In this document: positions 1-10,845 of the stretch, piece after piece
Layout: the number at the start of each line of letters is the position of its first letter
Position numbering within the stretch: the first letter of the stretch is position 1
The notes under the pieces: model-generated
Seen by the model: only the letters and a program-made list of their open reading frames with translations
Databases searched by the model: none
Told to the model about the DNA's origin: nothing
Assembly (NCBI RefSeq): GCF_048128805.1
Contig: NC_136010.1
Span: 23,530,480 to 23,594,479 of the forward strand
DNA: 64,000 nt
Reading direction: 5' to 3'
Source: Centroberyx gerrardi
Lineage: Eukaryota; Chordata; Actinopteri; Beryciformes; Berycidae
Position numbers and translations under genes: made by a program

Positions 1-886
1 GTTCTAACAGGAGACTTTGCCCTTTCCAGCCTAGATGTGTCTTTCATACTAACGCCATACGGAAACTTCAGTAAGCGACAGTTATGAATCACACCTACTG
101 TACAGTCACAAAGCAGGTTATCAAGCCTGATGAACCACTGAATGTAGATGAAATATCATGCAGAGTAATGGACAAGAGTGGAGAAAGATGGCAAAAAAGT
201 ACATCACTAGGAATTGTATTATAGAGCTGCATTACTAACTAAAGCATCTGCAAAGTTGGTGTGCAGTATGTTCCTTCCCCACAATGCCTGAGGATAGTTC
301 TACGAGACCTTCACTTTTCAAATCTACTATGGAGCTTATGAAATGATGAGTATCACATTTTGGATAGAAACTCGATTCTTCACATCATCTCAAATCGTAG
401 ATGTACAGGTCGAGGATGCAATCAGAGAGCACAACAACATTTTTTTGTGGGGGGGGACAAGAAAGCAGAAATCTCGATTACAGAAGAATGGGAGTATTGC
501 ATCCAAAAAGATGATATTCTTAATGAACAAGTACAGTCTGTCCAGTCCCACGGTGCATTCATACCAATCGCATATAGTTCTTTCTTAATACAGAAAGAGG
601 ACTGTGGGAGTTGTGTGGAAATTTGCAGATAAGATGTGGTGAAGATTCATTTTACATCTTCACAATAATACTACTTTAGCTTCCTATTATTAAGTAGCTA
701 CTGCTCAATTAAGAACAGACATGGTGAGTGCTGTAAACTGTGATGAGGTTTGACAGCACCCAGGTACAGAGGAGTGTAGCGTCTCAATCCTGACTGACTG
801 ACCTGGATTTACCTCGATGCCCAAATAAACAACAACAGCTGCAAAATCTCATAGCTGACAGCTGTAAGGAGAGGCACTGGGCCCAC
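1..886 (-). other. ARFGEF2 intron 4 (part)
   Basis: No exon-like stretch was recognised here on either strand. Two short ORFs near 343-632 are unconserved-looking and are judged to be chance. Confidence 0.7.
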
Positions 887-1033
887 CTTGATGATCTGTA
901 GCTGGACTCCCTCGTCGGTCTGCGGGCCCTGGAAGCAGTTACAGATGGTTTCCACCAGCCGGTCGATCAGCCTCTTACCGGGGGCTCCGCTGTCCGGGGC
1001 GTTGCCCGTGATGTGGCCGTACGCTATCAGCTT
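887..1033 (-). CDS. arfgef2: ARFGEF2 coding exon 4
   Basis: A 49-codon exon reading [20 protein letters not shown] and then [20 protein letters not shown] to IIK. The donor is AAG|GTGGGC. The next exon of the family (ALLTAV...) is not in bases 1-886, so it lies off the left edge. Confidence 0.93.
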
Positions 1034-4000
1034 CTAACATGGAGAGACATGGCACAGGTTAGAGTAGCAGAGAGCGTGTGTGTGTATGTCTTTGTGTATG
1101 TTACTCAGGGTTTGTTTTGGTGTGTGTGTTACTCAAGGTTCATTTTTTGTGGCTTGTGTGTGTGTATTACTCAGGGTTCGTTTCGGTGCATGTGCGTTTG
1201 TTTTGCTAAAAGTTTGTGTCTATGTGTGCGAGAGAGAGACTCGGGGTTCATTTTGGCGTGCGTGTGTGTGTGTGCTCCTCCAGCATTCATTGCAAGTCTC
1301 GCCCTAATTTGCCTTCCTGAATGAATGAATGAACGAGTGTGTGTGTGTCTGTGGAATGTCGAAGCCGTTGTCCTAGGCAGGAGTACGGACGTGTGTAACA
1401 GGTGCAGCAGGATTTCAAACCCTCCACCCTCAGGTTGATAATACAATATACAAATACTTCCTACCACTGAGGAGAGAAAGTGAAAGAGAGGGACAGAGAG
1501 TGAATTTAAGTGCATGCACGTGTTGGATACTGCAGGAGCCGGCGTGGGTTTGTGGTGGATGACACCGCAGTGAATATTAACCTGCAGACAGTCCAGGGAG
1601 GTGCTAACTATCCGGGGGGACTTTGATTGACAGGCCAGCTCGAAGGGCAGCACATATTTGTCAGCCTCGATGTAGTTGGCTCTGGGTGGGACCACTGTAC
1701 CATCTCTGCAGGGAGGAGAGAGAGGCAAACACTGTAAACTGGAAAAGCCCTAATGAGGACAGCTATGAAAACATTCTTTTGTTAATATATAAAACCACTG
1801 AAAGTGCCTGAAGACATTTCAATTCATGACAAAACTCAACGCTAAACAACATTGTGATAATAAATCGTGGACTGTGTAAGATGTTTTACTGTGTGTGTTT
1901 GCAAAATAGACCTATTCTATTGTATAACACTTTATAGGGCATTAAAGTCACAATGAAAAGACATTTTGAGAGCATCTTGCTTCCTTAATGTGATATATTT
2001 CCTGATGAAACAGGATTTTAGAGCAGGACATAACGCGGGGAGGGATCATTCAGAAGTGTAAACCAATGGGATGTCAGTTAGGAAGAGAAGGCAGTTTTAT
2101 TTGATGGGAAGGGCAGAGGGGCGGGATTGTTCAAAACTCTGTGATGGTTTTATTGGTTGGAATTTTTATGTCGCCTCCTGGCACACAATGTAGTCACTGC
2201 TAAGGATTTTCCATTTTCCAGGAAGTAAAAGTAATGAGATTTGAAATACAAGCATGCATTGTCAAACAGGTGTATGGTATGATAGCTTGAATGAGCTAAA
2301 AAAGGTGAAAAGGTCATTTTTAATTTCAGTGTGACTTTAGAGCTTTACATCTAAACCTTATAAATGTATAATGAAATATGTTAAGATAATGGCTTGCCTG
2401 CTGCAGCAAACACATTACCTGAAAGTGAATGGCTGTTCTGAGTGCTGCTGATACTCCGAAGCGGCAGTTATAAAAGCCGTAAATCACCTCAGTCAAATCG
2501 TAGTAAGCAGCTAGTATTTACTGCAGCCAGAAAGACTACTTTGGGGCAAACCTTACCTCCAGTGCCGGCCTCACTGAACAACACAAGAGCAAGAGCTTGT
2601 ATCTACCGCTATGCATTCATTCAGGGAAAGATGGATTTGCAAAGAGTTTTGACAAGCATACTTACTTTTGTTTCTCAAGCTCGGCTTTGATTTCATCTAT
2701 GAAGGGAGACACAGGAGATCAACCGTTAGTGAAGTCTGAACTTTTACCCTTACAGCTCACAGCAGTGTCTAATCTGAAACAAACTGACTCTGGATCTGGG
2801 GGTTACGGGTCCAACTACAAACCTGACTACAGTAAATCCAGTTATTCCCTTATAAGCTTTGATGTTTCCTTGCATTTCACTTGGCTGACTGAAGTTTCTA
2901 TTGAAAGGTATCCCAAAGAATATTGAATGGGCTATAACCTAGACTACATTAACCTAGCTGTTATTGCTGATTAAGACTAAATCCAATTGAACGGGTTCCT
3001 CCAGTCGTTAAGTCTTCCTCTTGCTCCCCTCTCCCCCATAGACTATTCCCATCTGTTCTCTGCAGTGCCATCTAAGATATTCCACCTCTCAATCGATTTC
3101 CATCTGTTCATTTTTTTTTTATCCCACATTGTTCTGTCCAAAGCTGTAGATACACATCACTACTCAGCTATGCTGTTAAAAGAAAAGAGGCCAAAACACA
3201 CACACACCCCTGGACGTCGTGGCCTTGGCTACACATTGAGTGATGGTGCGCATTAAGCCAGATGTGACCAACCAGTGCTCAAACTGATCTGATTCACTCA
3301 GTGTGGTAGCAAAACCTATTGAGCTTAACTCTTACAAACTCCCTGTATCGACAGGCTACATAAAGGAAATAGCCTTGTGCAATATTCACTTAAAATGTCA
3401 CAATCACTGTTACAATGCTGTTACATGTTTAATAACTATCAAGAGTGTATGATCCCTCATTTCATAGAATAAAAATGTGACATATTTTCTTTCCAAAGTA
3501 GAAAAAAGGCACGCACATCTCAACTAAAGTGAAGGTGCCGGACAAATAACAGGTAGGCTACATGGAATGACAAAGAGTCCGAACACTGCAATACTCCCTT
3601 TTGCAGTGTGCGACATCTTTTCTTTTCTCCATGATAGGTAGCCAATGTTGGACCTAAATATAGATGGGTATTAATAATAGTCAAGGTCTATTAGTCAGCT
3701 GCCTGGCTAAGCTCTCAAGGTTCCACTAAAAAACAGCCAATAACAATAAAAGCTCTCTCTCCACTGCAATCTACTCCAATCATGGAGGCATTACATGAAA
3801 AACAGCCTGCAATCCACAGCAAAACAACTTGGTCATTTGATCAGTGGAATGAGTTTGGTCGGTGTGTGGTGTTAGGAAAGGGGAGCTGCTGATGTAGTGT
3901 ACTCACTTTACACAAACACTAGATGGGCAATACGACAATGAGCTGCTTTAGCTACAAGCAGCCTATTTCATTACTGATATATAGTCCATAGTTCCTTCAA

Positions 4001-5557
4001 CTATGGGGCCGGACCCAAAATGGATCTGAGTGCAACTTCTGTGAGGTCCACACATGGCGTCAATGTGTTTTTATGAGCCAAGGCAAGGGGCTACTTTGTT
4101 CTACATTTATTTGGGTGTGGAAGAGTTTAAAATCCTTGACATACAGGCAACCCAAACTGTAATCAACAGTTATATTCCTATATCTGCATGCAGCAGGGAA
4201 CAAGCACAAATTCGCCTACATTTACAACGTGTTGAGTTAAACACTGTCTGGGAAGAGGAGTGTTGTCTACTACCTTACTGGTGTCATGAATAATGAGAGA
4301 GAGTGTCACCGGCAGACAGGGAGAGAGAGCAGACAAAGCGGCTCAAAGCACACACCAACCTGCTTGCCAATTTCTGAATGACCTGTATTAGTTTACAATC
4401 AACTTTATTAGGTAAGGGTTATGATGATGTGTTCTGTCTTCGCAGCATGGCTAGAGAGTCACAACATAAACCACCATACATGTACCATAATAATGAACAT
4501 GTGGAGCAACCAAAGCCAGCTTGTTTGCCTATTTGTAAATGACCTGAGAGAAAGACTGTGCAAAACCATCCACCAACAGCCACTATCCGAACAGGTACTT
4601 CAGGTAGCAAGAATGTTAAACTACAATGGGAGACACAGGGAGCAAGCGGCTGGAAGGATCTGTACCACTATTTGAGTTTCAAAGCAGTGTTAACGCCTTT
4701 ATCTCTGCCATCAAGCGACTGTGCATCTCATTGTTCAGCTGTCACATATACTCCCATTCACAGCAACAACATGGGTAACGTGTTACACAAATGGGCAGGG
4801 CAGTCTAAGCCCAATATAAACAACAAAAATACACTGAACTGAATTGGTGTGTGTAACACTATCCGGTACTGTGTTGAATGGAAAAGCATGGACGTCAGAG
4901 TATCCTGGAGTTAGATTGCCTGCTTGTCTGACTGGATAGCAGGGCAGGACTGGGCTCTCTGGCTAGGTGACAGTGCTACGTACAACACAGTGATTGGTCT
5001 GTTTAGCTAGCTAACCTAACTAGCCCCAACTAGCTAACGCTGGCTACCCATTAGCTTGCTCACTTTACAAAGCTGACAGTGATGATGTCGGTGTGAATTC
5101 AGGACGTTAGCATAGCAGAAACAACATTAAGACGTGTCGGCAAGAGTTGAAGTGATGCTAACACAGAATTACCTGTAAACGTCAACGGTGGCTAGTTAGC
5201 TAGCTAATGTTAGCCAGCTTTGACAGCTGAGGGGATGAGGAAGGCCATTCAGATGCTAATGCTAACGCTAATTGGGTAGCTCGCCTCTTTCTCACTAAGC
5301 CAGACAGGACCAAAACGTTTCAGTCAAACACTAAATAAATCCACTATCCAGAGTATGAACAAAAGCCACTTACCAAGTGCCACCTGACAGGCTTTACGCA
5401 GCTGGTTGTGCTGGCTCCGCTTCACCTCCTTATCCGAGAGGATTTTTTCCAGCGCCCTGGACAGAAACATGCTCTTGGTTTTAGTGTTTTCTGTCTTCAA
5501 CTGCGACTGCCGTTGTAGCTGCGATGGCCGATGTTGTTGCTGTTGTTGTTGTTGCAT
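887..5557 (-). CDS. arfgef2: ARFGEF2 (BIG2), 5' four coding exons, partial gene
   Basis: Brefeldin A-inhibited guanine-nucleotide exchange factor. The family activates ARF1/ARF3 GTPases at the trans-Golgi and recycling endosomes through a Sec7 domain, which lies in exons beyond the left edge. The coding join is 5374-5557, 2666-2696, 1582-1705, 887-1033, continuing off-window. All four junctions keep frame and use GT-AG. The protein reads through [54 protein letters not shown] and [18 protein letters not shown], which is the N-terminal dimerisation (DCB) region. The [10 protein letters not shown] variant and the short linker between exons 2 and 3 fit ARFGEF2 better than ARFGEF1. The start is the only in-frame ATG; a TAG lies further upstream in frame. 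The first ~22 residues, with seven glutamines, extend beyond the short human start. Confidence 0.93.
1582..1705 (-). CDS. arfgef2: ARFGEF2 coding exon 3
   Basis: Codes [20 protein letters not shown] and then [20 protein letters not shown]. The acceptor is CTGCAG; the donor is CAG|GTTAAT, a weaker form than its neighbours. Confidence 0.93.
2666..2696 (-). CDS. arfgef2: ARFGEF2 coding exon 2 (31-bp microexon)
   Basis: Codes [11 protein letters not shown] across its two junctions. Flanks are an ATAG acceptor and a GTAAGT donor. It is required to keep frame between exons 1 and 3. Confidence 0.9.
2697..5373 (-). other. ARFGEF2 intron 1
   Basis: A 2.7-kb intron without recognised genes. Its end nearest exon 1 (about 5000-5290) is rich in GCTAGC, GCTAAC and ACGTTAG words; see the findings. 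Introns 2 (1706-2665) and 3 (1034-1581) hold only GT-rich sequence (about 1070-1350) and unremarkable DNA. Confidence 0.75.
5374..5557 (-). CDS. arfgef2: ARFGEF2 coding exon 1
   Basis: Begins [20 protein letters not shown] and enters the conserved [19 protein letters not shown] block. It ends at a GTAAGT donor in phase 1. The glutamine run is coded mostly by CAA and CAG. Confidence 0.92.
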
Positions 5558-5760
5558 CTCTCGGTCGTGTAACTGCCACTCTTTCAGGCCGTCATCTTCG
5601 GCCTGGCCCTGCGAATATGCAGGTGACAAGAAAAGCTAACGAAACCCAGGCTATCTGTGTCAGTCCTGTAGCCACCGAGTTTGTTGGGAGCTGCTACCTC
5701 AGCACAGCGCCGCCATGTTGGCTACACGTCACGTCACGTGATTCTCAGCTGTCTGGGTTT
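5558..5760 (-). promoter_or_regulatory. Probable ARFGEF2 core promoter
   Basis: CpG-containing sequence just upstream of the coding start. It holds a YY1-type motif GCCGCCATGTTG at 5709-5720 and an overlapping E-box/CRE run, CACGTCACGTCACGTG, at 5725-5740. No TATA box was seen. The transcription start cannot be placed from sequence alone. Confidence 0.5.
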
Positions 5761-6022
5761 TGACGTTCGATACAACGCGCCCTGAGGAGTCAGAAGCCTC
5801 CCAAAGGGGATCAATAGTCACATAGTTCCTTTATAAAAACGTATGAACTGTTTGAAGCGGACAGTCTGATGTATATTCTGGTCAAATATACCATAGAAGG
5901 CCTCTGGACTTTCCAACCGAGGTAAAAAGATGACTAGGTGCAAGCTGTGCAACAGCACGCCGGTTACGCCGCGAAAAGAAATCAAGCGCTCCCATTGACA
6001 CGAAACGCTGTTCCCAAAATGT

Positions 6023-6037
6023 CCACCAGATGGCACT
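6023..6037 (+). promoter_or_regulatory. CTCF-like motif between PARD6B and ARFGEF2
   Basis: CCACCAGATGGCACT is close to the CTCF consensus. It sits between the presumed 3' end of PARD6B and the ARFGEF2 promoter. Confidence 0.45.
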
Positions 6038-6188
6038 GAAACACCACAATCAAATTGAATGAGCCAAGTCTATGTATTCAATGCTGCCCATTCGTTTTTT
6101 AATAGCATGTAATACTAACTCAACTGCAAACCGCATTAATGATTACTAAACAATGACAGACCATACAGTGAGGATTGCTACATATTAG

Positions 6189-6194
6189 TTTATT
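6189..6194 (-). terminator. Candidate poly(A) signal of PARD6B
   Basis: AATAAA on the minus strand, with a second copy at 6236-6241, in AT-rich sequence. If used, the PARD6B 3'UTR would be about 3.7 kb. An ATTAAA at 8353-8358 is a nearer alternative. Confidence 0.35.
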
Positions 6195-6961
6195 TTATCC
6201 AGCTCCTCGAATCAACAATTACACGTGTGCATCTATTTATTCATACATCTCAGGTTTCATCTTAAAACATCTTCATTAAATGTGATAAAAATGTACATCA
6301 TATATAGCGTCGATAAGAAAATACTGACAATCTTCAGTACAAATCTATACCTTAAAGGATTTATCTGGCAAGCAAAAATCATTGCTCGATCATTTAAAAA
6401 AAAAAAAAAAAAAATCTGACTCAAAGCAACAAAATGTCGTAGCCTGTTGAGAGGATCCGCTAATACATAAGTGTGTCTCTCCAAGAAAAAAAAAAATAAT
6501 TCACAGTATGGAAAAAAATAATTGTATCATGTCTTGATGAGTCCCACAGATACCCCTGTTGTTCAGCCAGAAAATAATCTACTCAAATCATCTCTAATGG
6601 GCAATAACATCTACCATGAGATTTATGACAAAAAAAACAATCAAGAATAAACAAAATGGATCAGTTATAAAAATAAAGTCATAAAATGTGTACAAAGGAA
6701 GTAAATACGCTGACGCATGATTAGAGAATAAATAACAATGTTGCTGTGGTTACAATCCCAGTGTCCTGTAGTACAGTTAGAGATACAGAAAATAAATTAA
6801 CATTGATTTCTAAAAGTCTTCCATTCACAATGCCATTCGTCACCGTGTTAAATGTTGGGAATGAGGGAGGAGGACAGAATCCCACTCAGCACCCTGTGTA
6901 CCATAACAGGCTGAAAGTAGAGTACCGCATATAGCTTGGATTACAATGGTGGACGCACATA

Positions 6962-6962
<1 letters not shown>

Positions 6963-6994
<32 letters not shown>

Positions 6995-7123
6995 GGTCAT
7001 AGTGGAATTGGATTGAAGTTGCTTCTTGTCATGAATATTTACTGTTTGATGTCAGATATTTGAACAATAACACTGCAGTAAAACTACAAATGAAGGTTAG
7101 CGCAAAGGTGGTCCATATGTATG

Positions 7124-7181
<58 letters not shown>
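6963..7181. repeat. Two (GT)n microsatellites
   Basis: Uninterrupted (TG)n at about 6963-6993 and about 7127-7181. The antisense poly-threonine-histidine ORF here is an artefact of the repeat. Confidence 0.9.
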
Positions 7182-7182
<1 letters not shown>

Positions 7183-7575
7183 AGTGGGATTCTGGACAGG
7201 TAAAGCCTCAGGTGAAGCCGGTAAAGATCACTATAAATGTGAGTGTGTGTGTAGAGTGGTACAATAAGTGAGTGAATGTCAGTACTACCACTCTGTTGGT
7301 GCTCCTCAGCAGAAGGGCAAATGCTAAAATCAATAGGAGACATAATACAGACCATCTGCTGTCAGCCCAGGGAGGCAGTTAGTGCAGTGTGTAAGGGTAA
7401 TGGCCATATATTTCCAATAAATGTTATGGATCGGCTTCATTGACCAGGAATTAAAACTGCGCCGGATTGATTTCTTTCTGTGGAGAACATTCATGGGATG
7501 TGAACAAGCAGCAGTGATCTCCCAACAGAAATGAATGGGAGTCCTAAGCCCTAAAATCCAGAAAAAAATAAATAA

Positions 7576-7914
7576 AGCTGCACTAGGCGTCTTCGCATGT
7601 TGGTGGCTCCAAATGGTGCGTTTGAAAAATGTGAACTTCACTACCCAGAATTCACGTAACGTGACGTCAGTAAAGTGAACACAGCACGCTCATGGCCAGT
7701 CTGTGATCACTTTATACCAAAGGATACCAAAGATCTAACGTTGGTGAGTCCAGCTGTCTCTGGACGGAGACTACAGAATTTCATTTGGGTAAATAGGGCA
7801 AATCTATGGTGTCTCAATTAGTGAGGATGGGATGCTCTTCTCTGTTGCAGCCCCATCTTGTGATTTAGGCTAAGACAGGTGTATTTTTACATAAAAACAT
7901 TACCTAGCGCAGCT
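7576..7914. mobile_element. Small inverted-repeat element (MITE), TTAA type
   Basis: The ends match as inverted repeats: AGCTGCACTAGG at the left and AGCTGCGCTAGG at the right when reversed. The right flank is TTAA and the left flank is ATAA, suggesting a decayed TTAA duplication as for piggyBac- or Kolobok-type elements. There is no transposase ORF. It carries ACTACCCAGAATTCAC followed by a CGTGACGTCA CRE-like word. Confidence 0.65.
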
Positions 7915-9352
7915 TTAAAGAAAAACCACACCCATGAATCTTTAGTGACTTTTCAGCCAAGAACTAAGCCTCATCTGTGTATGTGAAGGTTTTTATGTAA
8001 TTTGGTTTTGATGCAGTGTGGGAAGGAGGACCTTTAAAAAAACAAGAAAAAAGCAACAGCTCAGCTATGAGTGAAATACCACACACACATTCTGAGCCAA
8101 GTCATACATAAGGTAGACTTGCCTCGCCTTTATCAAATATAGAAACTGAATCAGTTATGTACCCAGTGTACCTGCGTATGTGTTTCAACATGACTCATTC
8201 TAGCCAGCTAATTCATCTCTTGACTAATTTGGCCCTCTTGTCACTGTAGTACCATTCATTTCCTTCTTTTTCTTTTTCCTTCTTTTCAGTCGTCGCGTCC
8301 TCTAAACGTCACAGTCCAACTATTAATGTGCAATCTAGGCTCAAAGTCGATATTTAATATCCACTTTCAATACCGCTGTTGTGTTACATTCTTTTGTAGT
8401 GTCTTATTAATTGAATTCGGGGCAGGAGGGGCGAGTAAGGACACAGCGGGATGAAAAGGAAATGGTGCGGAAATACTGGAGAGGACACTTTTCATATGCG
8501 AACGTCCCAGGACACATCCAAGTGAACTCACTGGGCTGGATAGAAAAATAACAAAGAGAGAGATGAATACACAGCGCTGAGATGAGATATTGAGTCATGG
8601 TCCGGAGGGGATGAGGGTAGAAAAAAAATAGAAAATAAAATCACATTTACAATCACATTCTGTCACCTTTGTACATGCAGCAGGAGAAATAGCCCTTGTC
8701 GTGGAAAAGAGACGGAGCGCGGAGGGAAAAATGAGACGTGAAATAGATTTTAAAATGTTCCACTTCCAGGCAAGGAGAGCAACTTCCTGGATCAGTGGCT
8801 GGCGACATCCCATTGGTCAGATGGAAGTAGGTCACATGGTCACTTGTGAGGTACACTTCTTCTCAATAAAAAATAAAAAATTCAACTGAAAACAAACAAA
8901 CCAAACAAAAAGAAAAAGTCCAGTTGCTCCCATCAGTTGCTCCAAGAACGACTAAAATCATTTATCTTTCATGATCAATCAAGCAATCATCAACATTGTA
9001 AGTAAGGAGAGAAACACAGCGAGGAACAGCGGTTAAAAGCATCCGAGCTGAAAGCGAAGGACCCAGAATTGTTTCTATATCGTTTCTCCTCGAATAAAAA
9101 CTACAGTATTATTGCAGATCTCAGCACTTGGTCGATTACTGTGGTACCGCGTACATATGGAAAGTATGGCGACTGTTCACCAATCGCATGCTGTGGTCAC
9201 CTGGGGGAGGGGGGGGGGGGATCATCATCGTCTGGTGCAGGGTGACAAGGCAAAAACAACCACAGATTGTCAAAAGAAAACAGAAGAGCTTGAGACAAAA
9301 GCCTCCCAGGATGTGCACTCGATTACTCTTTCACAGGATTTCTACTCTCGTC

Positions 9353-9367
9353 GCCGCCCTCTAGTGG
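9353..9367 (-). promoter_or_regulatory. CTCF-like motif
   Basis: Reads CCACTAGAGGGCGGC on the minus strand, a good match to the CTCF core. It lies about 0.5 kb beyond the PARD6B stop codon. Confidence 0.45.
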
Positions 9368-9835
9368 AAGATCAGAGGAACAACAGTCTCCGGATTAAAA
9401 AACAAGTGCTTCTAGTGGTTTTGATACTAGAGGAGGAGGGGGGGGGGGGCTTTACCAAATGACACTTCCTTCCTCCAACATGTGACTCGTATTGTGTCCA
9501 TCAGCCACACATCAGAGTTGGAGCGCCGTGTCGCTGCTATGGCACGCATGCATGGTCATTGGCGTGTAGTGGAGGGGGGTTGGGGGGAGGGGGTTAGGTG
9601 TAAATGATAGCATGTAGAGCCATTTGGGTATCGGTGTAGTGTTGAGATTAAATATGTACACCACTTTGTGCTTTTTAGGTACAGTCATTGTATAATATGA
9701 CGTGTGCTTGTTGAAACTGGATGCGTCTAATTTTGCTGGTCCATGTCTGCCCAAGTCTCCAGTGTGATGGGTGTAAGTGTGTGTGTGTTTGGGAGTATTT
9801 AAGTGTGAGTGTATGCCTATCTCCGGTTTCCAGTG

Positions 9836-9838
<3 letters not shown>

Positions 9839-9876
<38 letters not shown>
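9839..9876. repeat. (TG)n run just after the PARD6B stop codon
   Basis: On the coding (minus) strand this is a (CA)n run starting about 10 nt after the stop codon, so it is probably in the mRNA. Confidence 0.85.
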
Positions 9877-9877
<1 letters not shown>

Positions 9878-9886
9878 ATGCCCAGT

Positions 9887-10845
9887 CTACAGAGTAATAA
9901 CAGTCCCGTCCTCCTCCAGACTCCGCCTCTCCATCGCCCTGTCCGGCGACGGCGTAGTTGACGTAGCGACGGCGTTGCCGAGCGACCCGCTGCTGGCGCT
10001 GGCCGGCAGGGTCCCGTTGGCGTTGACGGAGAAGGTGGAGGTGGAGCAGGCGGCGGCGGTGCGGAGGTTGAGGTGCGGCTCGTAGCGCGGCAGCGAGGGC
10101 ATGCTGTAGCTGGCGGAGGCGGAGGCGGCGGCGCGGGGGATGGGCTCCGCCTCGCCGCCCGCCTCGATCACCAGGTCCTCGTCGTCCTCGTCGCTCTCCA
10201 GCTCCTCCGGGTGGAAGTTCTGGATGATGTGCGACGGCGTGGAGGCTGCGGCGCCGACCCCGCCGGGCGAGGAGTAGCCGTAGTAGCTAGCTCCGCTGTC
10301 CGACGAGCGTCCTGAGCTACCGGACGCCGCCCCGCCACCGCCGCCTCCTCCTCCGCTGCGAACGACGTTGTTCCGCTGGTTGGCAGGCTTGACGGTGACG
10401 ATGAGGTTGTGGCTGTTGGCGATCATCATGTCCGTCACCTGGTCCAGAGACTTGCCGGCCACCTCGATGCCGTTCACCTCCAGCACCTCGTCGTTGACCG
10501 CCAGCAGACCGGTGCTCTCCGCCAGGCCGCCAGGCACCATCCGGGAGATGAAGATGCCCGGGACTTTCTCCAGGCCCTGCGGCGTGACCCGGACGCTGGA
10601 GCCGTCGCGGATGTAGAAGCCCAGCGGCTTCTCCTGGCCGTGCTTGTAGAGGCGGACGCGCCGGTGCGTCTCCGGCAGGATGTCCACGTCGATGATGGAG
10701 GAGACGGGGCGGAAGTCCCGCGGGAGGCTGATGATGACCGGGGGTTTCTTCCGGTTGGCGTCGGGCCGCAGGAGAACCGCCGACAGCACCGTGTTCTTCT
10801 TCCTGGTCAGCGAGTCGGTGCCGAACGCCGAGTAGTCGGCTTCCT
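9887..10845 (-). CDS. pard6b: PARD6B coding exon 3 (semi-CRIB, PDZ, C-terminus)
   Basis: Starts with [13 protein letters not shown] after a CTACGTGCAG acceptor and contains the whole PDZ. A run of nine glycines follows NNVVRS. The stop codon is at 9887-9889. GC content is far higher than in the flanking introns. Confidence 0.96.

Larger units (their letters stand above)
6195..9886 (-). other. PARD6B 3'UTR / downstream region
   Basis: No coding exon was recognised. The stretch holds (GT)n runs at 6963-6993 and 7127-7181, a small inverted-repeat element at 7576-7914, and a CTCF-like motif at 9353-9367. How much is transcribed as 3'UTR depends on which poly(A) signal is used. Confidence 0.45.
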
